Of a stretch of 53,767 nt of DNA, positions 33,401-40,617 are shown one piece after another; position 1 is the stretch's first letter; the number at the start of each line of letters is the position of its first letter. Made by a program: the position numbers and the translations under genes. Origin of the DNA: an uncultured Flavobacteriales bacterium (GTDB taxonomy: Bacteria; Bacteroidota; Bacteroidia; Flavobacteriales; Crocinitomicaceae); assembly GCA_946479985.1 (NCBI GenBank), contig CAMLIF010000014.1:1-53767 (forward strand), in the 5' to 3' direction. The notes under the pieces were generated by a model. The model saw only the letters and a list, made by a program, of their open reading frames with translations. It had not been told where the DNA came from and did no database searches.

Positions 33401-33963
33401 GGGACCATTAAGGCCATAGTGGTGGTTCCGGCAATATTGAATTGCGTTAATTTTAATATGGAATTCGAAATGTTTTTGTGAAGCATATAAATGAAACTGC
33501 CGGTTTCTGACATCACTGCACGATAATCGGCCCCATCCGGAATATCAGAAAAATTGATATCTGTAACTATTGATACCGAGCCGGAAGAAATCTGATACAA
33601 ACGCATTTGAGGTGTTGAAACGGCATCATCTCTTTTCACTAAAACAAAGATGTTACCACCTTGTTTGAAAGAATGGATTGCTTCAAAACCACTGTAAACG
33701 AAATCATTGTATAGAATTGTCCAGCCTATTCCGGGAACATACTCCTGAAAATAGATCTGGTAATTTGTACCGTTATTGAAAATGTAACTGGCGTAGATTC
33801 TTCCATCATCGGCTATCATTACATCATAACTTTGCGGACTCGTTTCTCCGGCAGCCGGATTCAACGGAATAGCAGGTATTTCGTTCCACGCAATTTGTGC
33901 GTAAGATTGGTTCGCAATGAACAAAAGAATTCCTGCGAACAGGATTCGGGATAATGATTTCAT
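30466..33963 (-). CDS. Giant T9SS surface protein with SprB repeats (1165 aa)
   Basis: This is a 1165-residue protein with the signal peptide MKSLSRILFAGILLFIANQSYAQ. The architecture matches 26972: an N-terminal propeller-like region of about 400 residues, then a cadherin-like domain (GLEFTDADGQTIAITDIS), about five SprB-type repeats (YDVSWSTGGTNALETNVAFG), two fibronectin-like domains, the linker AQDFNTTRSNKDKG, and a type-A sorting domain (SLFPNPTTGVLNIEQV; LKPGTYLVEM). It is the first gene of a two-gene minus-strand operon. The -7 box TACATTTG (complement of 33999-34006) lies 36 bases upstream of the start. Confidence 0.88.
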   Translation of the reverse strand: MKSLSRILFAGILLFIANQSYAQIAWNEIPAIPLNPAAGETSPQSYDVMIADDGRIYASYIFNNGTNYQIYFQEYVPGIGWTILYNDFVYSGFEAIHSFKQGGNIFVLVKRDDAVSTPQMRLYQISSGSVSIVTDINFSDIPDGADYRAVMSETGSFIYMLHKNISNSILKLTQFNIAGTTTMALMVPTGASTTYNYDLVEHQDTVYIGLTRAESSLHYTYLHKAPLTMAGIVPHHPGNTDGQLGGVSGAVALQGIAMSKDFANHTINILTREDNGPFQYKFIPASLTTTFVPSSTSYSPNPGIPAVSLSFPATNRSIYFGSVNSTVSPTTYVTEVIQHDYITDQTTQYSGFNFDGVADQSSNCRLAYAESLDLAVVSLYDANQSKTRYYLSNHAPVQGSAGTSYTVCPTVNSTLISGLEFTDADGQTIAITDISAADGAMFPTGSLTSTLVSQAGNSTFFTIQGTPAIGGTTTLTITYTDGFTTSTSQFTVNVIVTAAAPTFNQSTISVCSNNGLVDFSEYVSEPGGILTIGGSSAPFSGLSYNSNITGLPYETAIQLDYTITSIGCNLTASAQLTLHESATVTVATTPTSCGGTTGTAIATIAGGTSPFLLQAWSSGETSVTSVNNLAQGTYTFTVQDANLCSVIKEFTIVPTGVDIVPTISNATCFGANNGSISVSLNGFSAPAVLIWSSGHSSTSVSNLTPGTYTATVTDASNCVYTEAFTITAPTALSAETVVTSPTCGNSDGSMEVQNIAGGVGPYDVSWSTGGTNALETNVAFGVYSATITDNTGCQTIKTVFVSEQNSANLTGSITGSQCGSSTGEIDVTPIMASGQTVQAINWSSGQNTEDLSLVPAALYICTLTTNSNCHAVRGWNIPIVAPELQPICVVTVDSLTSTNLVIWEDVQPIGIHHYNIYRETSVQGEYILIDTVDAANTSLFNDVVASPIARSWSYKISAVNGCNIEGPLSPQHRTMHLGALDAGSSQTQVSWNAYEGTTYSSFVLWKYTDANLWEQIGTLPVTQVSYIDNTDFATPGLDYIVDLSLDEPCSALKYLAQDFNTTRSNKDKGSFKVGEGTGDSNNELNESFLSQISLFPNPTTGVLNIEQVTAKSVGITITDLTGKKILVSELNTLHSTIDMNELKPGTYLVEMSLNNTKRVERIVKI

Positions 33964-33998
33964 AGTTTAAGTAGTTTAACCGAAAACAGAATAGAAAG

Positions 33999-34006
33999 CA
34001 AATGTA
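33999..34006 (-). promoter_or_regulatory. -7 box (TACATTTG) for the SprB operon
   Basis: TACATTTG matches TAnnTTTG on the minus strand. A TTTG at 34030-34033 lies 23 bases further upstream, near the -33 position but at a slightly long spacing. Confidence 0.5.
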
Positions 34007-34087
34007 TGAATTAGAAGCCTTTATACGTGCAAAATTGAACGGATGGATGCATTTGATGATTAATCAACGCGAATCTGCGGATACTTA

Positions 34088-35449
34088 TCAGGCAAAGAGC
34101 TCTTTTACCAGTTGATCGATGCGTGAAATCTGAACTAATTGGATTTTAAAATCTTTTTGGTTAATACCCTTGTTGTGCTGGGATATGACAATTTTATCGA
34201 ATCCCAGTTTTTCCGCTTCACGAATCCGCTGCTCAATACGGTTAACCGGGCGGATCTCTCCTGATAGTCCGATTTCGGCAGAGCAGCAAACGGTTCTTGC
34301 AATTGCAATATCGGTATTGGAAGAAAGTACGGCTGCAACAACTGCCATGTCAATGGCCGGATCATCCACGCGAATTCCACCGGCAATGTTCAGGAAAACA
34401 TCTTTTGTCCCAAGTCTGAATCCACAACGTTTTTCCATCACAGCAAGCAACATATTTAATCTTCTCAGATCAAAACCGGTTGATGAACGCTGCGGAGTTC
34501 CATAAGCGGCTGTGCTTACCAGCGCCTGAACTTCTATTAATAATGGTCGTATTCCCTCCAGGGTAGCAGCAATTGCTGAGCCCGACAATCCGGAATCGGC
34601 TGATGAAATAAGTATTTCCGAAGGATTTTCAACCGGGCGCAGGCCTGTTCCCTGCATTTCATAAATCCCCAATTCATTGGTGCTTCCGAACCTGTTTTTT
34701 ACTCCGCGAAGTAAGCGGTACATATAATGCTGGTCGCCTTCAAACTGCAATACACAATCTACCATGTGTTCCAGAACCTTTGGTCCGGCAAGCGATCCTT
34801 CTTTGGTTATATGCCCGATTAAAAACACGGGAACATCTGTTATTTTGGAATAGCGTAGTAATTGAGCTGTGCATTCCCGAATCTGGGAAATACTTCCCGG
34901 GGCGCTTTCAATTTGTGAGCTGAACAAGGTTTGAATGGAATCGATGATCAGTAATTGAGGGTTCAGTTCTTCGGCCTGTTTAAAGATGTTTTGAAGATTC
35001 GTTTCTGTAAGCAGGTAAACCTGTTTGTTTTTCTCTCCAATGCGTTCGGCACGCATCTTAATTTGCTGTTCGCTCTCTTCACCCGAAACATAAAGAATCT
35101 TTAATTGAGCCTGAACGGCAAGTTGTAACAGCAAAGTAGATTTTCCTATTCCCGGTTCGCCGCCGAAAAGGATTAATGAGCCAGGGACTAATCCGCCGCC
35201 AAGCACTCTGTTCATTTCGGGATCGGGCAAAAAGATACGCTGCTGCTCGCTGCGTTCAATTTCGGAAACAAGTTGTGCTTTCGCTGAACGGCCGCTGCTT
35301 GTAGAAAATGCCACCACATTTCCTTGATTCTTTTCAACCAATTCCTCAATAAGTGTATTCCATTCGCCGCAGCTCGGACATTTTCCAAGCCATTTCGGGG
35401 CTTCATATCCACAATTTTGACAGAAAAATGCTGTTTTAACTTTTGCCAT
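34088..35449 (-). CDS. radA: DNA repair protein RadA
   Basis: This is a 453-residue protein when started at 35449, the usual RadA length (upstream frames to 35593 run through the noncoding repeat). A C4 zinc finger (C10, C13, C24, C27) opens the protein. The RecA-like ATPase has Walker A GGEPGIGKST (96-105) and the RadA signature KNRFG (251-255) in GVKNRFGSTNELGIYEM. The C-terminal Lon-like domain (GLSGEIRPVNRIEQRIREAEKLG) is complete. RadA is a ring helicase that processes recombination intermediates and branched DNA. A TATCTTTA box (complement of 35454-35461) is adjacent to the start, so a very short leader is possible. Confidence 0.97.
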   Translation of the reverse strand: MAKVKTAFFCQNCGYEAPKWLGKCPSCGEWNTLIEELVEKNQGNVVAFSTSSGRSAKAQLVSEIERSEQQRIFLPDPEMNRVLGGGLVPGSLILFGGEPGIGKSTLLLQLAVQAQLKILYVSGEESEQQIKMRAERIGEKNKQVYLLTETNLQNIFKQAEELNPQLLIIDSIQTLFSSQIESAPGSISQIRECTAQLLRYSKITDVPVFLIGHITKEGSLAGPKVLEHMVDCVLQFEGDQHYMYRLLRGVKNRFGSTNELGIYEMQGTGLRPVENPSEILISSADSGLSGSAIAATLEGIRPLLIEVQALVSTAAYGTPQRSSTGFDLRRLNMLLAVMEKRCGFRLGTKDVFLNIAGGIRVDDPAIDMAVVAAVLSSNTDIAIARTVCCSAEIGLSGEIRPVNRIEQRIREAEKLGFDKIVISQHNKGINQKDFKIQLVQISRIDQLVKELFA

Positions 35450-35453
35450 GACG

Positions 35454-35461
35454 TAAAGATA
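35454..35461 (-). promoter_or_regulatory. -7-like box (TATCTTTA) adjacent to the radA start
   Basis: Seven of eight match TAnnTTTG. It begins 5 bases upstream of ATG 35449, the same arrangement as at mnmE, and supports that start codon. Confidence 0.35.
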
Positions 35462-35515
35462 GATTTTAGGACAATAGGATTTTAAGATGTTTTGGAAATC
35501 AAAACGAGAATCTTG

Positions 35516-35630
35516 CTTCCTCCCTTGAGAAGAGAAAGCACTGCTTTCGAAGACCGAAGGGAAAGAGTGAGGAGGGTGGTGGATTTTTAACAATTTGATG
35601 CCACCTACCTTAATCCCTCCTCAAGGAGGG
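35516..35630. repeat. Intergenic imperfect inverted-repeat element
   Basis: The left end reads cttcctcccttgag (35516-35529) and the right end ctcctcaaggaggg (35617-35630), which is nearly its reverse complement. Inner parts gggtggtgg (35574-35582) and ccacctacc (35601-35609) also pair. The right end is itself a 6-bp hairpin (ccctcc/ggaggg). It may be a small mobile or structural intergenic repeat. Confidence 0.45.
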
Positions 35631-35666
35631 AAAAAGAAACCCCATCCGAATAAACGAACGGGGCTT
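35631..35666 (-). terminator. Terminator of the secreted protease gene
   Basis: Stem 35637-35643 with 35660-35666 (one G.U on the minus strand), followed on the minus strand by a U-run (complement of 35631-35635). It lies beyond the stop at 35718. Confidence 0.55.
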
Positions 35667-35717
35667 TTCCTTTTATGTTTTCTCCTTCTCGCGCTGAGTC
35701 CACAGCGGCGGAAAGTG

Positions 35718-37985
35718 CTATTTAATAATCAACTGCTTAGTGCTTGTTCCAAGCGCGTTTTTCATTTGTACGAAGTAAACTCCTGAAGCCAGGTCAGAGA
35801 TATTTAAGTTTGTTGAAACTCCTGATGTGGAAGCCGTTCTAACAACTGCTCCCTGTGCTGTAACAATCGTAATTTCTTTTGTCAGATTGTCATTTACAAA
35901 TCCGAATTCAATTACATCACTGGCAGGGTTCGGATACATACTCCATGATTCCTGAAGATCGGATAATTCGTTCAGTCCATTTTCACCAATACAGAAAGTA
36001 ATGGTATTTGTGTAACCGAAATCAGCATCTGCAGCAAGTAATTCACCTGCTAAACCGCCATCTGACATTAATTCGTAATGACCGCTAGGTGTTCCTGCCA
36101 TTCCGTCTCCGTATGAATCGTTAATGGTGAAATGGTAACATCCGTCAGATAAACAGAAAGAAGATGTGTAAGTTGCACCACCCTGAACGTCAGCGTAAGG
36201 ACCACCAGTGTAATATGTCAAATCATCCGTCAGATTCGTTACTTCCCACGTTATCTCACTTCCCCAACGGTCTGTAGTTAAAGAAAGATCAACAATAACA
36301 GGGTTTACGATTGTTGTGAAACCTGATTCAATGGTATCGTTATTATTGTTTTCATCTGTGCTTGCATTCGGATTAGTCACATAAGCGTTAAATAAATGGT
36401 CTCCGCCGGCTAAAGTAGCAGATGGCAAAGCAATTACCTGGTTTTGGTATTGGTTTAATGAACCACTCCAGCTATACGTTTGACTGAAATCACCGTCATA
36501 TCCGTAATGAACCGTTGCAGCGGTTAAGACAGTTGTACCAAAATTAACTAATGTAAAAGAAGGTGTTACCGTTCCTGAACATTGTGTTCCGCTTGCTCCC
36601 TGAACTGCACCCATTCCGGCATCCAGAGCAACTCCCGGCCCTGCAGGATCTACCCCGTCAACTATTGTTGCGCCTGTGTTGTTAGGGTCTAACCAGTGTT
36701 TCAATTGTGTAGGATTTGTTCCGCCTCCTAACCAGGAAGTGTAAATTTTTCCATATTCATCTGACAATTGAGAACCACCACAAACTGATGCTCCACCATG
36801 TAATTGTCCGACTGTTCTGTGATTTTGATCAAATAAAGGAGAACCTGATGAACCTCCTTCTGTTACACCGTCATCCCAACCGGTTACTCCCCAGTGGCTG
36901 TCCGGCGGACAAGAACCGAAAGTTGTAGAGATAAGTGCCTGGTCTTCGAAAGAAATTTTCTTGATATCTCCTGCCGGGTGATGAATTCCAACTGCTGAGG
37001 TTGCCGGAATATCTGTTGCGTTGAAGCCGTTGTAGTAAATTCCCCACGCCGGATCCGGTGCTGTGTTTAATTCTGTCAGGGTAAAATCGGAATTCGCACC
37101 GTTTGCGCGCAAAGTACCTCCGTTTACATTCATAGTTGTAGGACCATTGTTTGATCCGTTATTTGCTGTTGCACAAATTGCATTGGCAGCAGTTCTTTCC
37201 CATCTGAAACGGAAAACCCAACTTCCGGGAGTTGTTCCACAGTGATTTGCAGAAAGAAAATATGGAATAATTGCTCCGGAAGTATTGTTGATCAAAGAGC
37301 CTGTACAAAATCCACCGCCGTTGATCATAATTGCTACCGAATTTCTTTGGTTTTCCCAACCGGTACCAATCGGACAGTTCACATCATACTCGCAGCTTCC
37401 TGAATCGCCTATGTCTTTCAACATCTCTTCAAGATCAACAAATCCGTGAACCACTGTTCCGATATGTAATAAAGATGTTCCTGCTTCTTCTTTCGGTTCC
37501 TGCAATTCGATCACAAGAACATCATCGTGAATAAGGTCAGTTCCAAGTACTTTATTTGTGTTGTTGTTTAAACTTGTATGGGCACCAATAAATTCCTGCT
37601 TATCCCCGTCGGATAAATACAAAAGTGCATTTTTGGATAATTCAAAAGAATCGAAAATAAGGCTTAACGATTGGGCTGTTGCTGAACTGATCTTTAACTG
37701 ACGAACTACAGTACCGTTTGGTAGAGTTTTGGTCTCAGCCATCGACATAAAGTCAATATTAACAGCCAGTTCTTTTCCAAAGTGCATGTCTTTTTGAAAA
37801 GAGGCTGCTCTTCGGTTCATTTCGTTAGCTTCTTCAGCGGCATTGTCAACCGGAACCATTTCAAGGGCATCTTTTGGCATGCCAACCTTATCCTTCCAGG
37901 AAATTGGAGTTCCTGCTTGCTGTACCTGGGCCATTCCGGAGAAGGCTAATCCCAGGAATGCAATACTAAGTAGTTGTTTTTTCAT
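35718..37985 (-). CDS. Secreted lysyl-endopeptidase-like serine protease with T9SS sorting domain
   Basis: This is a 755-residue protein with the signal peptide MKKQLLSIAFLGLAFSGMAQ. About 200 residues of propeptide precede a chymotrypsin-fold protease with the triad H248 (SANHC), D300 (NSDFTL) and S380 (GGSSGSPLF). The fold and the CPIGTGWENQRNSVAIM start resemble Lys-C/Achromobacter protease I-type enzymes. A CARDB-like domain (VTPSFTLVNFGTTVLTAATV) and a type-A sorting domain (SMYPNPASDVIEFGFV; LASGVYFVQM) follow. It would be activated after export and may digest extracellular protein. It follows the redoxin by 23 bases. Confidence 0.88.
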   Translation of the reverse strand: MKKQLLSIAFLGLAFSGMAQVQQAGTPISWKDKVGMPKDALEMVPVDNAAEEANEMNRRAASFQKDMHFGKELAVNIDFMSMAETKTLPNGTVVRQLKISSATAQSLSLIFDSFELSKNALLYLSDGDKQEFIGAHTSLNNNTNKVLGTDLIHDDVLVIELQEPKEEAGTSLLHIGTVVHGFVDLEEMLKDIGDSGSCEYDVNCPIGTGWENQRNSVAIMINGGGFCTGSLINNTSGAIIPYFLSANHCGTTPGSWVFRFRWERTAANAICATANNGSNNGPTTMNVNGGTLRANGANSDFTLTELNTAPDPAWGIYYNGFNATDIPATSAVGIHHPAGDIKKISFEDQALISTTFGSCPPDSHWGVTGWDDGVTEGGSSGSPLFDQNHRTVGQLHGGASVCGGSQLSDEYGKIYTSWLGGGTNPTQLKHWLDPNNTGATIVDGVDPAGPGVALDAGMGAVQGASGTQCSGTVTPSFTLVNFGTTVLTAATVHYGYDGDFSQTYSWSGSLNQYQNQVIALPSATLAGGDHLFNAYVTNPNASTDENNNNDTIESGFTTIVNPVIVDLSLTTDRWGSEITWEVTNLTDDLTYYTGGPYADVQGGATYTSSFCLSDGCYHFTINDSYGDGMAGTPSGHYELMSDGGLAGELLAADADFGYTNTITFCIGENGLNELSDLQESWSMYPNPASDVIEFGFVNDNLTKEITIVTAQGAVVRTASTSGVSTNLNISDLASGVYFVQMKNALGTSTKQLIIK

Positions 37986-38008
37986 TGTTTATGTTTATTT
38001 GGAGAGTT

Positions 38009-38656
38009 TCATTTTTTATCAGTCGGGGCGACAACCCTTTTTATACTGCAGCCTCTTGGAGGAGTTGAGTTCACTGTTACCGGTTTGTTTGCCGCCAGCT
38101 CCTTCAATGCGTTCACTAAATACGGTTCATCTTTTTTTCGTTTTGAATCTACACTGTTATCAATTGATCCATTATAAACCAAATGGTTCGAAGAATTGAA
38201 CACAAAAACATGAGGCGTTGTCTTTGCTCCTAGAGCATCTGCTAGTTTTGAGTTCTCATCAACCAGGTAAGGCATTTCATATCCCTGGGCTTTTGCTTTT
38301 TCCTGCATTTTTTCGAATGAATCGTCGTTGGTGCGTTTCGCTTCATTCGAATTTACCAGAATTACATTGTATCCAAGTGCTTTTGCTTCTTTGTAAACTG
38401 AATTATAGCTTTTTTCCCAACCGGTGAAACTATCGCTTCCAACTACAAACGGACAGGTATTGCACGAAAAAATCACCACAATACCATTCTTTCCTTTATT
38501 GCCCTGTATAGTTTGCTGCGTGCCGTCAATATTTTTCATTGCGTATGAGGCCAACGTTAAACTGTCATTTATGTTCATTGACTGAACGTCATTTTGTGAC
38601 AGCGCCGCCTGTGTAAAAACAAAAAAAGCGGCTATTGTTGACAAAAAGTGTTTCAT
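38009..38656 (-). CDS. Thioredoxin-family redoxin (CxxC)
   Basis: This is a 215-residue protein when started at 38656. The signal peptide MKHFLSTIAAFFVFTQAALSQ directs it to the periplasm. An ATG at 38665 adds three residues. The peroxiredoxin/TlpA-type fold is shown by VVIFSCNTCPFVVGSD, whose CNTC is the CxxC redox motif, and by MPYLVDENSKLADALGAKTTPHVFVF, with a cis-Pro loop. AhpC/TSA-like redoxins of this kind often reduce disulfides in secreted proteins. The protease gene follows after 23 bases, so the two may be cotranscribed. Confidence 0.85.
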   Translation of the reverse strand: MKHFLSTIAAFFVFTQAALSQNDVQSMNINDSLTLASYAMKNIDGTQQTIQGNKGKNGIVVIFSCNTCPFVVGSDSFTGWEKSYNSVYKEAKALGYNVILVNSNEAKRTNDDSFEKMQEKAKAQGYEMPYLVDENSKLADALGAKTTPHVFVFNSSNHLVYNGSIDNSVDSKRKKDEPYLVNALKELAANKPVTVNSTPPRGCSIKRVVAPTDKK

Positions 38657-38770
38657 ACTGTTCAAATTTTTGCGTTTAACTTTTTCAGATAACGTAAATT
38701 TAACCCATAAATGTTTTCAAAAGTAGTTTCCGGAAAAACATTGGAAGCACAAATTACGGTTTTTACGAAT

Positions 38771-39991
38771 ATGAAAAAATTCTTAGTCGCACTATTTGCG
38801 TTGAATATTGGAATTTCAACGGCACAAACTTTTACAATCCCTGCCGAGAAACAACCCTATTATGATATATATGAATGGAAGGGAATTGGGGCGGTTTTAT
38901 TGAGTCGGGATCCAACTCTGAACCAGCAGCAAATCAAATTAACCGGAATAAAGGAAGGAAGCAATTCGGATTGGTCGAGCTCTATCAACCCGATCGGAAA
39001 GGAACTTTTCTTTATTTCCGAAGATGGTGGCAAGTACTGTTATTTCCTTGAACAATTGCAGCCTGAAAACGGAAAAGTATTCGTTCATCAACTAACATCT
39101 TCCGGAATTGTTAAGGTGAATAAGGTAGACATGACAATGGCGATTAAGAAATTGGGAGATTATCTTCCGTCTGATTTGGAAGTAATAGATATTGTATGTA
39201 CACAACGGGCATTGGTTTATTTGTTTCGGCATGAGAACAAAGCAGAGAAAAAAGTAAGCACTATTGCAGTTACTGTCACACATAGCAACCTGCTTAGTTA
39301 TGCGACTTTGGTTGCGGAACATGTTGGCAGCTCCTCAAAAGTGGAGGATTTAGTTTCCTGGTACATTGCGGGCGAGAAAGGCGAGAATATCATTTTTGCA
39401 GCAAGAACCAATGTCGGGAAAACTTCCGGCTGGGGGGTGAAGGAATTTGATCCGAAAGGAAAATTGGTGAATGGTTTCGAAATTTCGGGTTCTGATGTTA
39501 ATTTCATTGAACAAACCCGCGTTGGTTTCGGTAGGAGAGGAAGTGCCCTGATGAACAAAGTTTCTCCGAAGGAAAAAGGAACTTTGCTGTTTGCAAACGA
39601 AAACTATTATGTAGGTGGTGTTGAGGTTTCAGGAACCACTGCGACGTTGAATACTTATGTCTGGAAAGAGAACAAGTTTGAAAAAGTAGGGACTTCTGCT
39701 ATAGGATCTTACAATGTTAAAAAAGAATTATCGGTTGGTTTCTTTCCGCTTAGCGAAGGAATTGGCTGGTATGTAAAAAATACCCTGCAGGAAGGCCACA
39801 TGCATTTGTTCAATAATCCGGCAGGAATTGTTTCCGGAACAGTCAGTCAAACAATGACTAACCCGAGCAGGTTGCTTACTGACCAATTTCCTGCTAATTT
39901 TGTAGCATCTTTTCCGACTCAATGGCTTGTTTTTTCAACAAAGCAACTGCCTGTAGCCGGACCAGTAACTTTTGAATACATCAAGAAATGA
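38771..39991 (+). CDS. Secreted protein of unknown function
   Basis: This is a 406-residue protein from ATG 38771, with the signal peptide MKKFLVALFALNIGISTAQ. An upstream ATG at 38711 would bury the signal. The body has alternating beta segments (GKELFFISEDGGKYCYFLEQLQ, AEKKVSTIAVTVTHSNLL), perhaps a propeller. I cannot name a domain, and there is no T9SS sorting domain, so it is likely periplasmic. Its stop overlaps the following kinase start by 4 bases (ATGA). That coupling to a cytoplasmic kinase is unexpected. Confidence 0.65.
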   Translation: MKKFLVALFALNIGISTAQTFTIPAEKQPYYDIYEWKGIGAVLLSRDPTLNQQQIKLTGIKEGSNSDWSSSINPIGKELFFISEDGGKYCYFLEQLQPENGKVFVHQLTSSGIVKVNKVDMTMAIKKLGDYLPSDLEVIDIVCTQRALVYLFRHENKAEKKVSTIAVTVTHSNLLSYATLVAEHVGSSSKVEDLVSWYIAGEKGENIIFAARTNVGKTSGWGVKEFDPKGKLVNGFEISGSDVNFIEQTRVGFGRRGSALMNKVSPKEKGTLLFANENYYVGGVEVSGTTATLNTYVWKENKFEKVGTSAIGSYNVKKELSVGFFPLSEGIGWYVKNTLQEGHMHLFNNPAGIVSGTVSQTMTNPSRLLTDQFPANFVASFPTQWLVFSTKQLPVAGPVTFEYIKK

Positions 39992-40617
39992 TAATAGGAA
40001 TTTGTGGAGGAAGCGGTTCAGGTAAAACAACATTGTTAAGAAGAATATCAGACCAATTCGGAAAGTTGAATCCAACTGTTTTTTCTATGGACAATTACTA
40101 CCGGCCAATTACCGAACAGTTGGTTGATGAAGCAGGAAAAGTAAATTTTGATCTTCCCGGAGCATTGGATAAAATACGCCTTTTCGAAGATTTGAAAATG
40201 CTGAAGGAAGGCAAATCAATTGAAGTTAAAGAATATCATTTCAATGCACCTCCGGATAAGAATGTTTTGATTACCCTTGAACCTTCAGAGTTGATTATCA
40301 TTGAAGGACTCTTTCTCTTTGAATATGTTGAAGTGAAGGATTTACTTGATTATTCCATTTTTATGCATGTAGACCTGGATGTTCAGCTCGACCGTCGTTT
40401 GTATCGTGATCAGGAAACCAGAGGTTATTCGCATGCCGATATCATGTACCAGTGGAACAATCATGTTTTGCCTTGTTACCGGAAATTCTTATTACCTTAC
40501 GTTAATGAAGCAAACTTTTTGTTTAATAACGATCATCAGGCAGATCAGGAGTTTGAACGTTTGCTGCACGAACTAACACCAATTTTGGGATGCTTGGAAA
40601 CATCGGATCTAAACTAA
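39988..40617 (+). CDS. Uridine kinase-like P-loop kinase
   Basis: This is a 209-residue kinase of the uridine/phosphoribulokinase family. The P-loop GGSGSGKTT occupies residues 7-15. The family lid YYRPITEQLVD and the DNYY (VFSMDNYYRP) magnesium/substrate motif follow. LIIIEGLFLF and the RRLYRD segment near residue 130 match uridine kinases. A cytidine/uridine 5'-kinase activity is probable, but a related nucleoside kinase is possible. It is overlapped by the upstream secreted protein (4 bases) and by the histidine kinase gene (28 bases). Confidence 0.85.
   Translation: MIIGICGGSGSGKTTLLRRISDQFGKLNPTVFSMDNYYRPITEQLVDEAGKVNFDLPGALDKIRLFEDLKMLKEGKSIEVKEYHFNAPPDKNVLITLEPSELIIIEGLFLFEYVEVKDLLDYSIFMHVDLDVQLDRRLYRDQETRGYSHADIMYQWNNHVLPCYRKFLLPYVNEANFLFNNDHQADQEFERLLHELTPILGCLETSDLN

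Noticed and set aside
35595..35786. 63-codon plus-strand frame next to the radA upstream repeat
   Set aside because: It consists of repeat and terminator sequence and overlaps the protease gene end.
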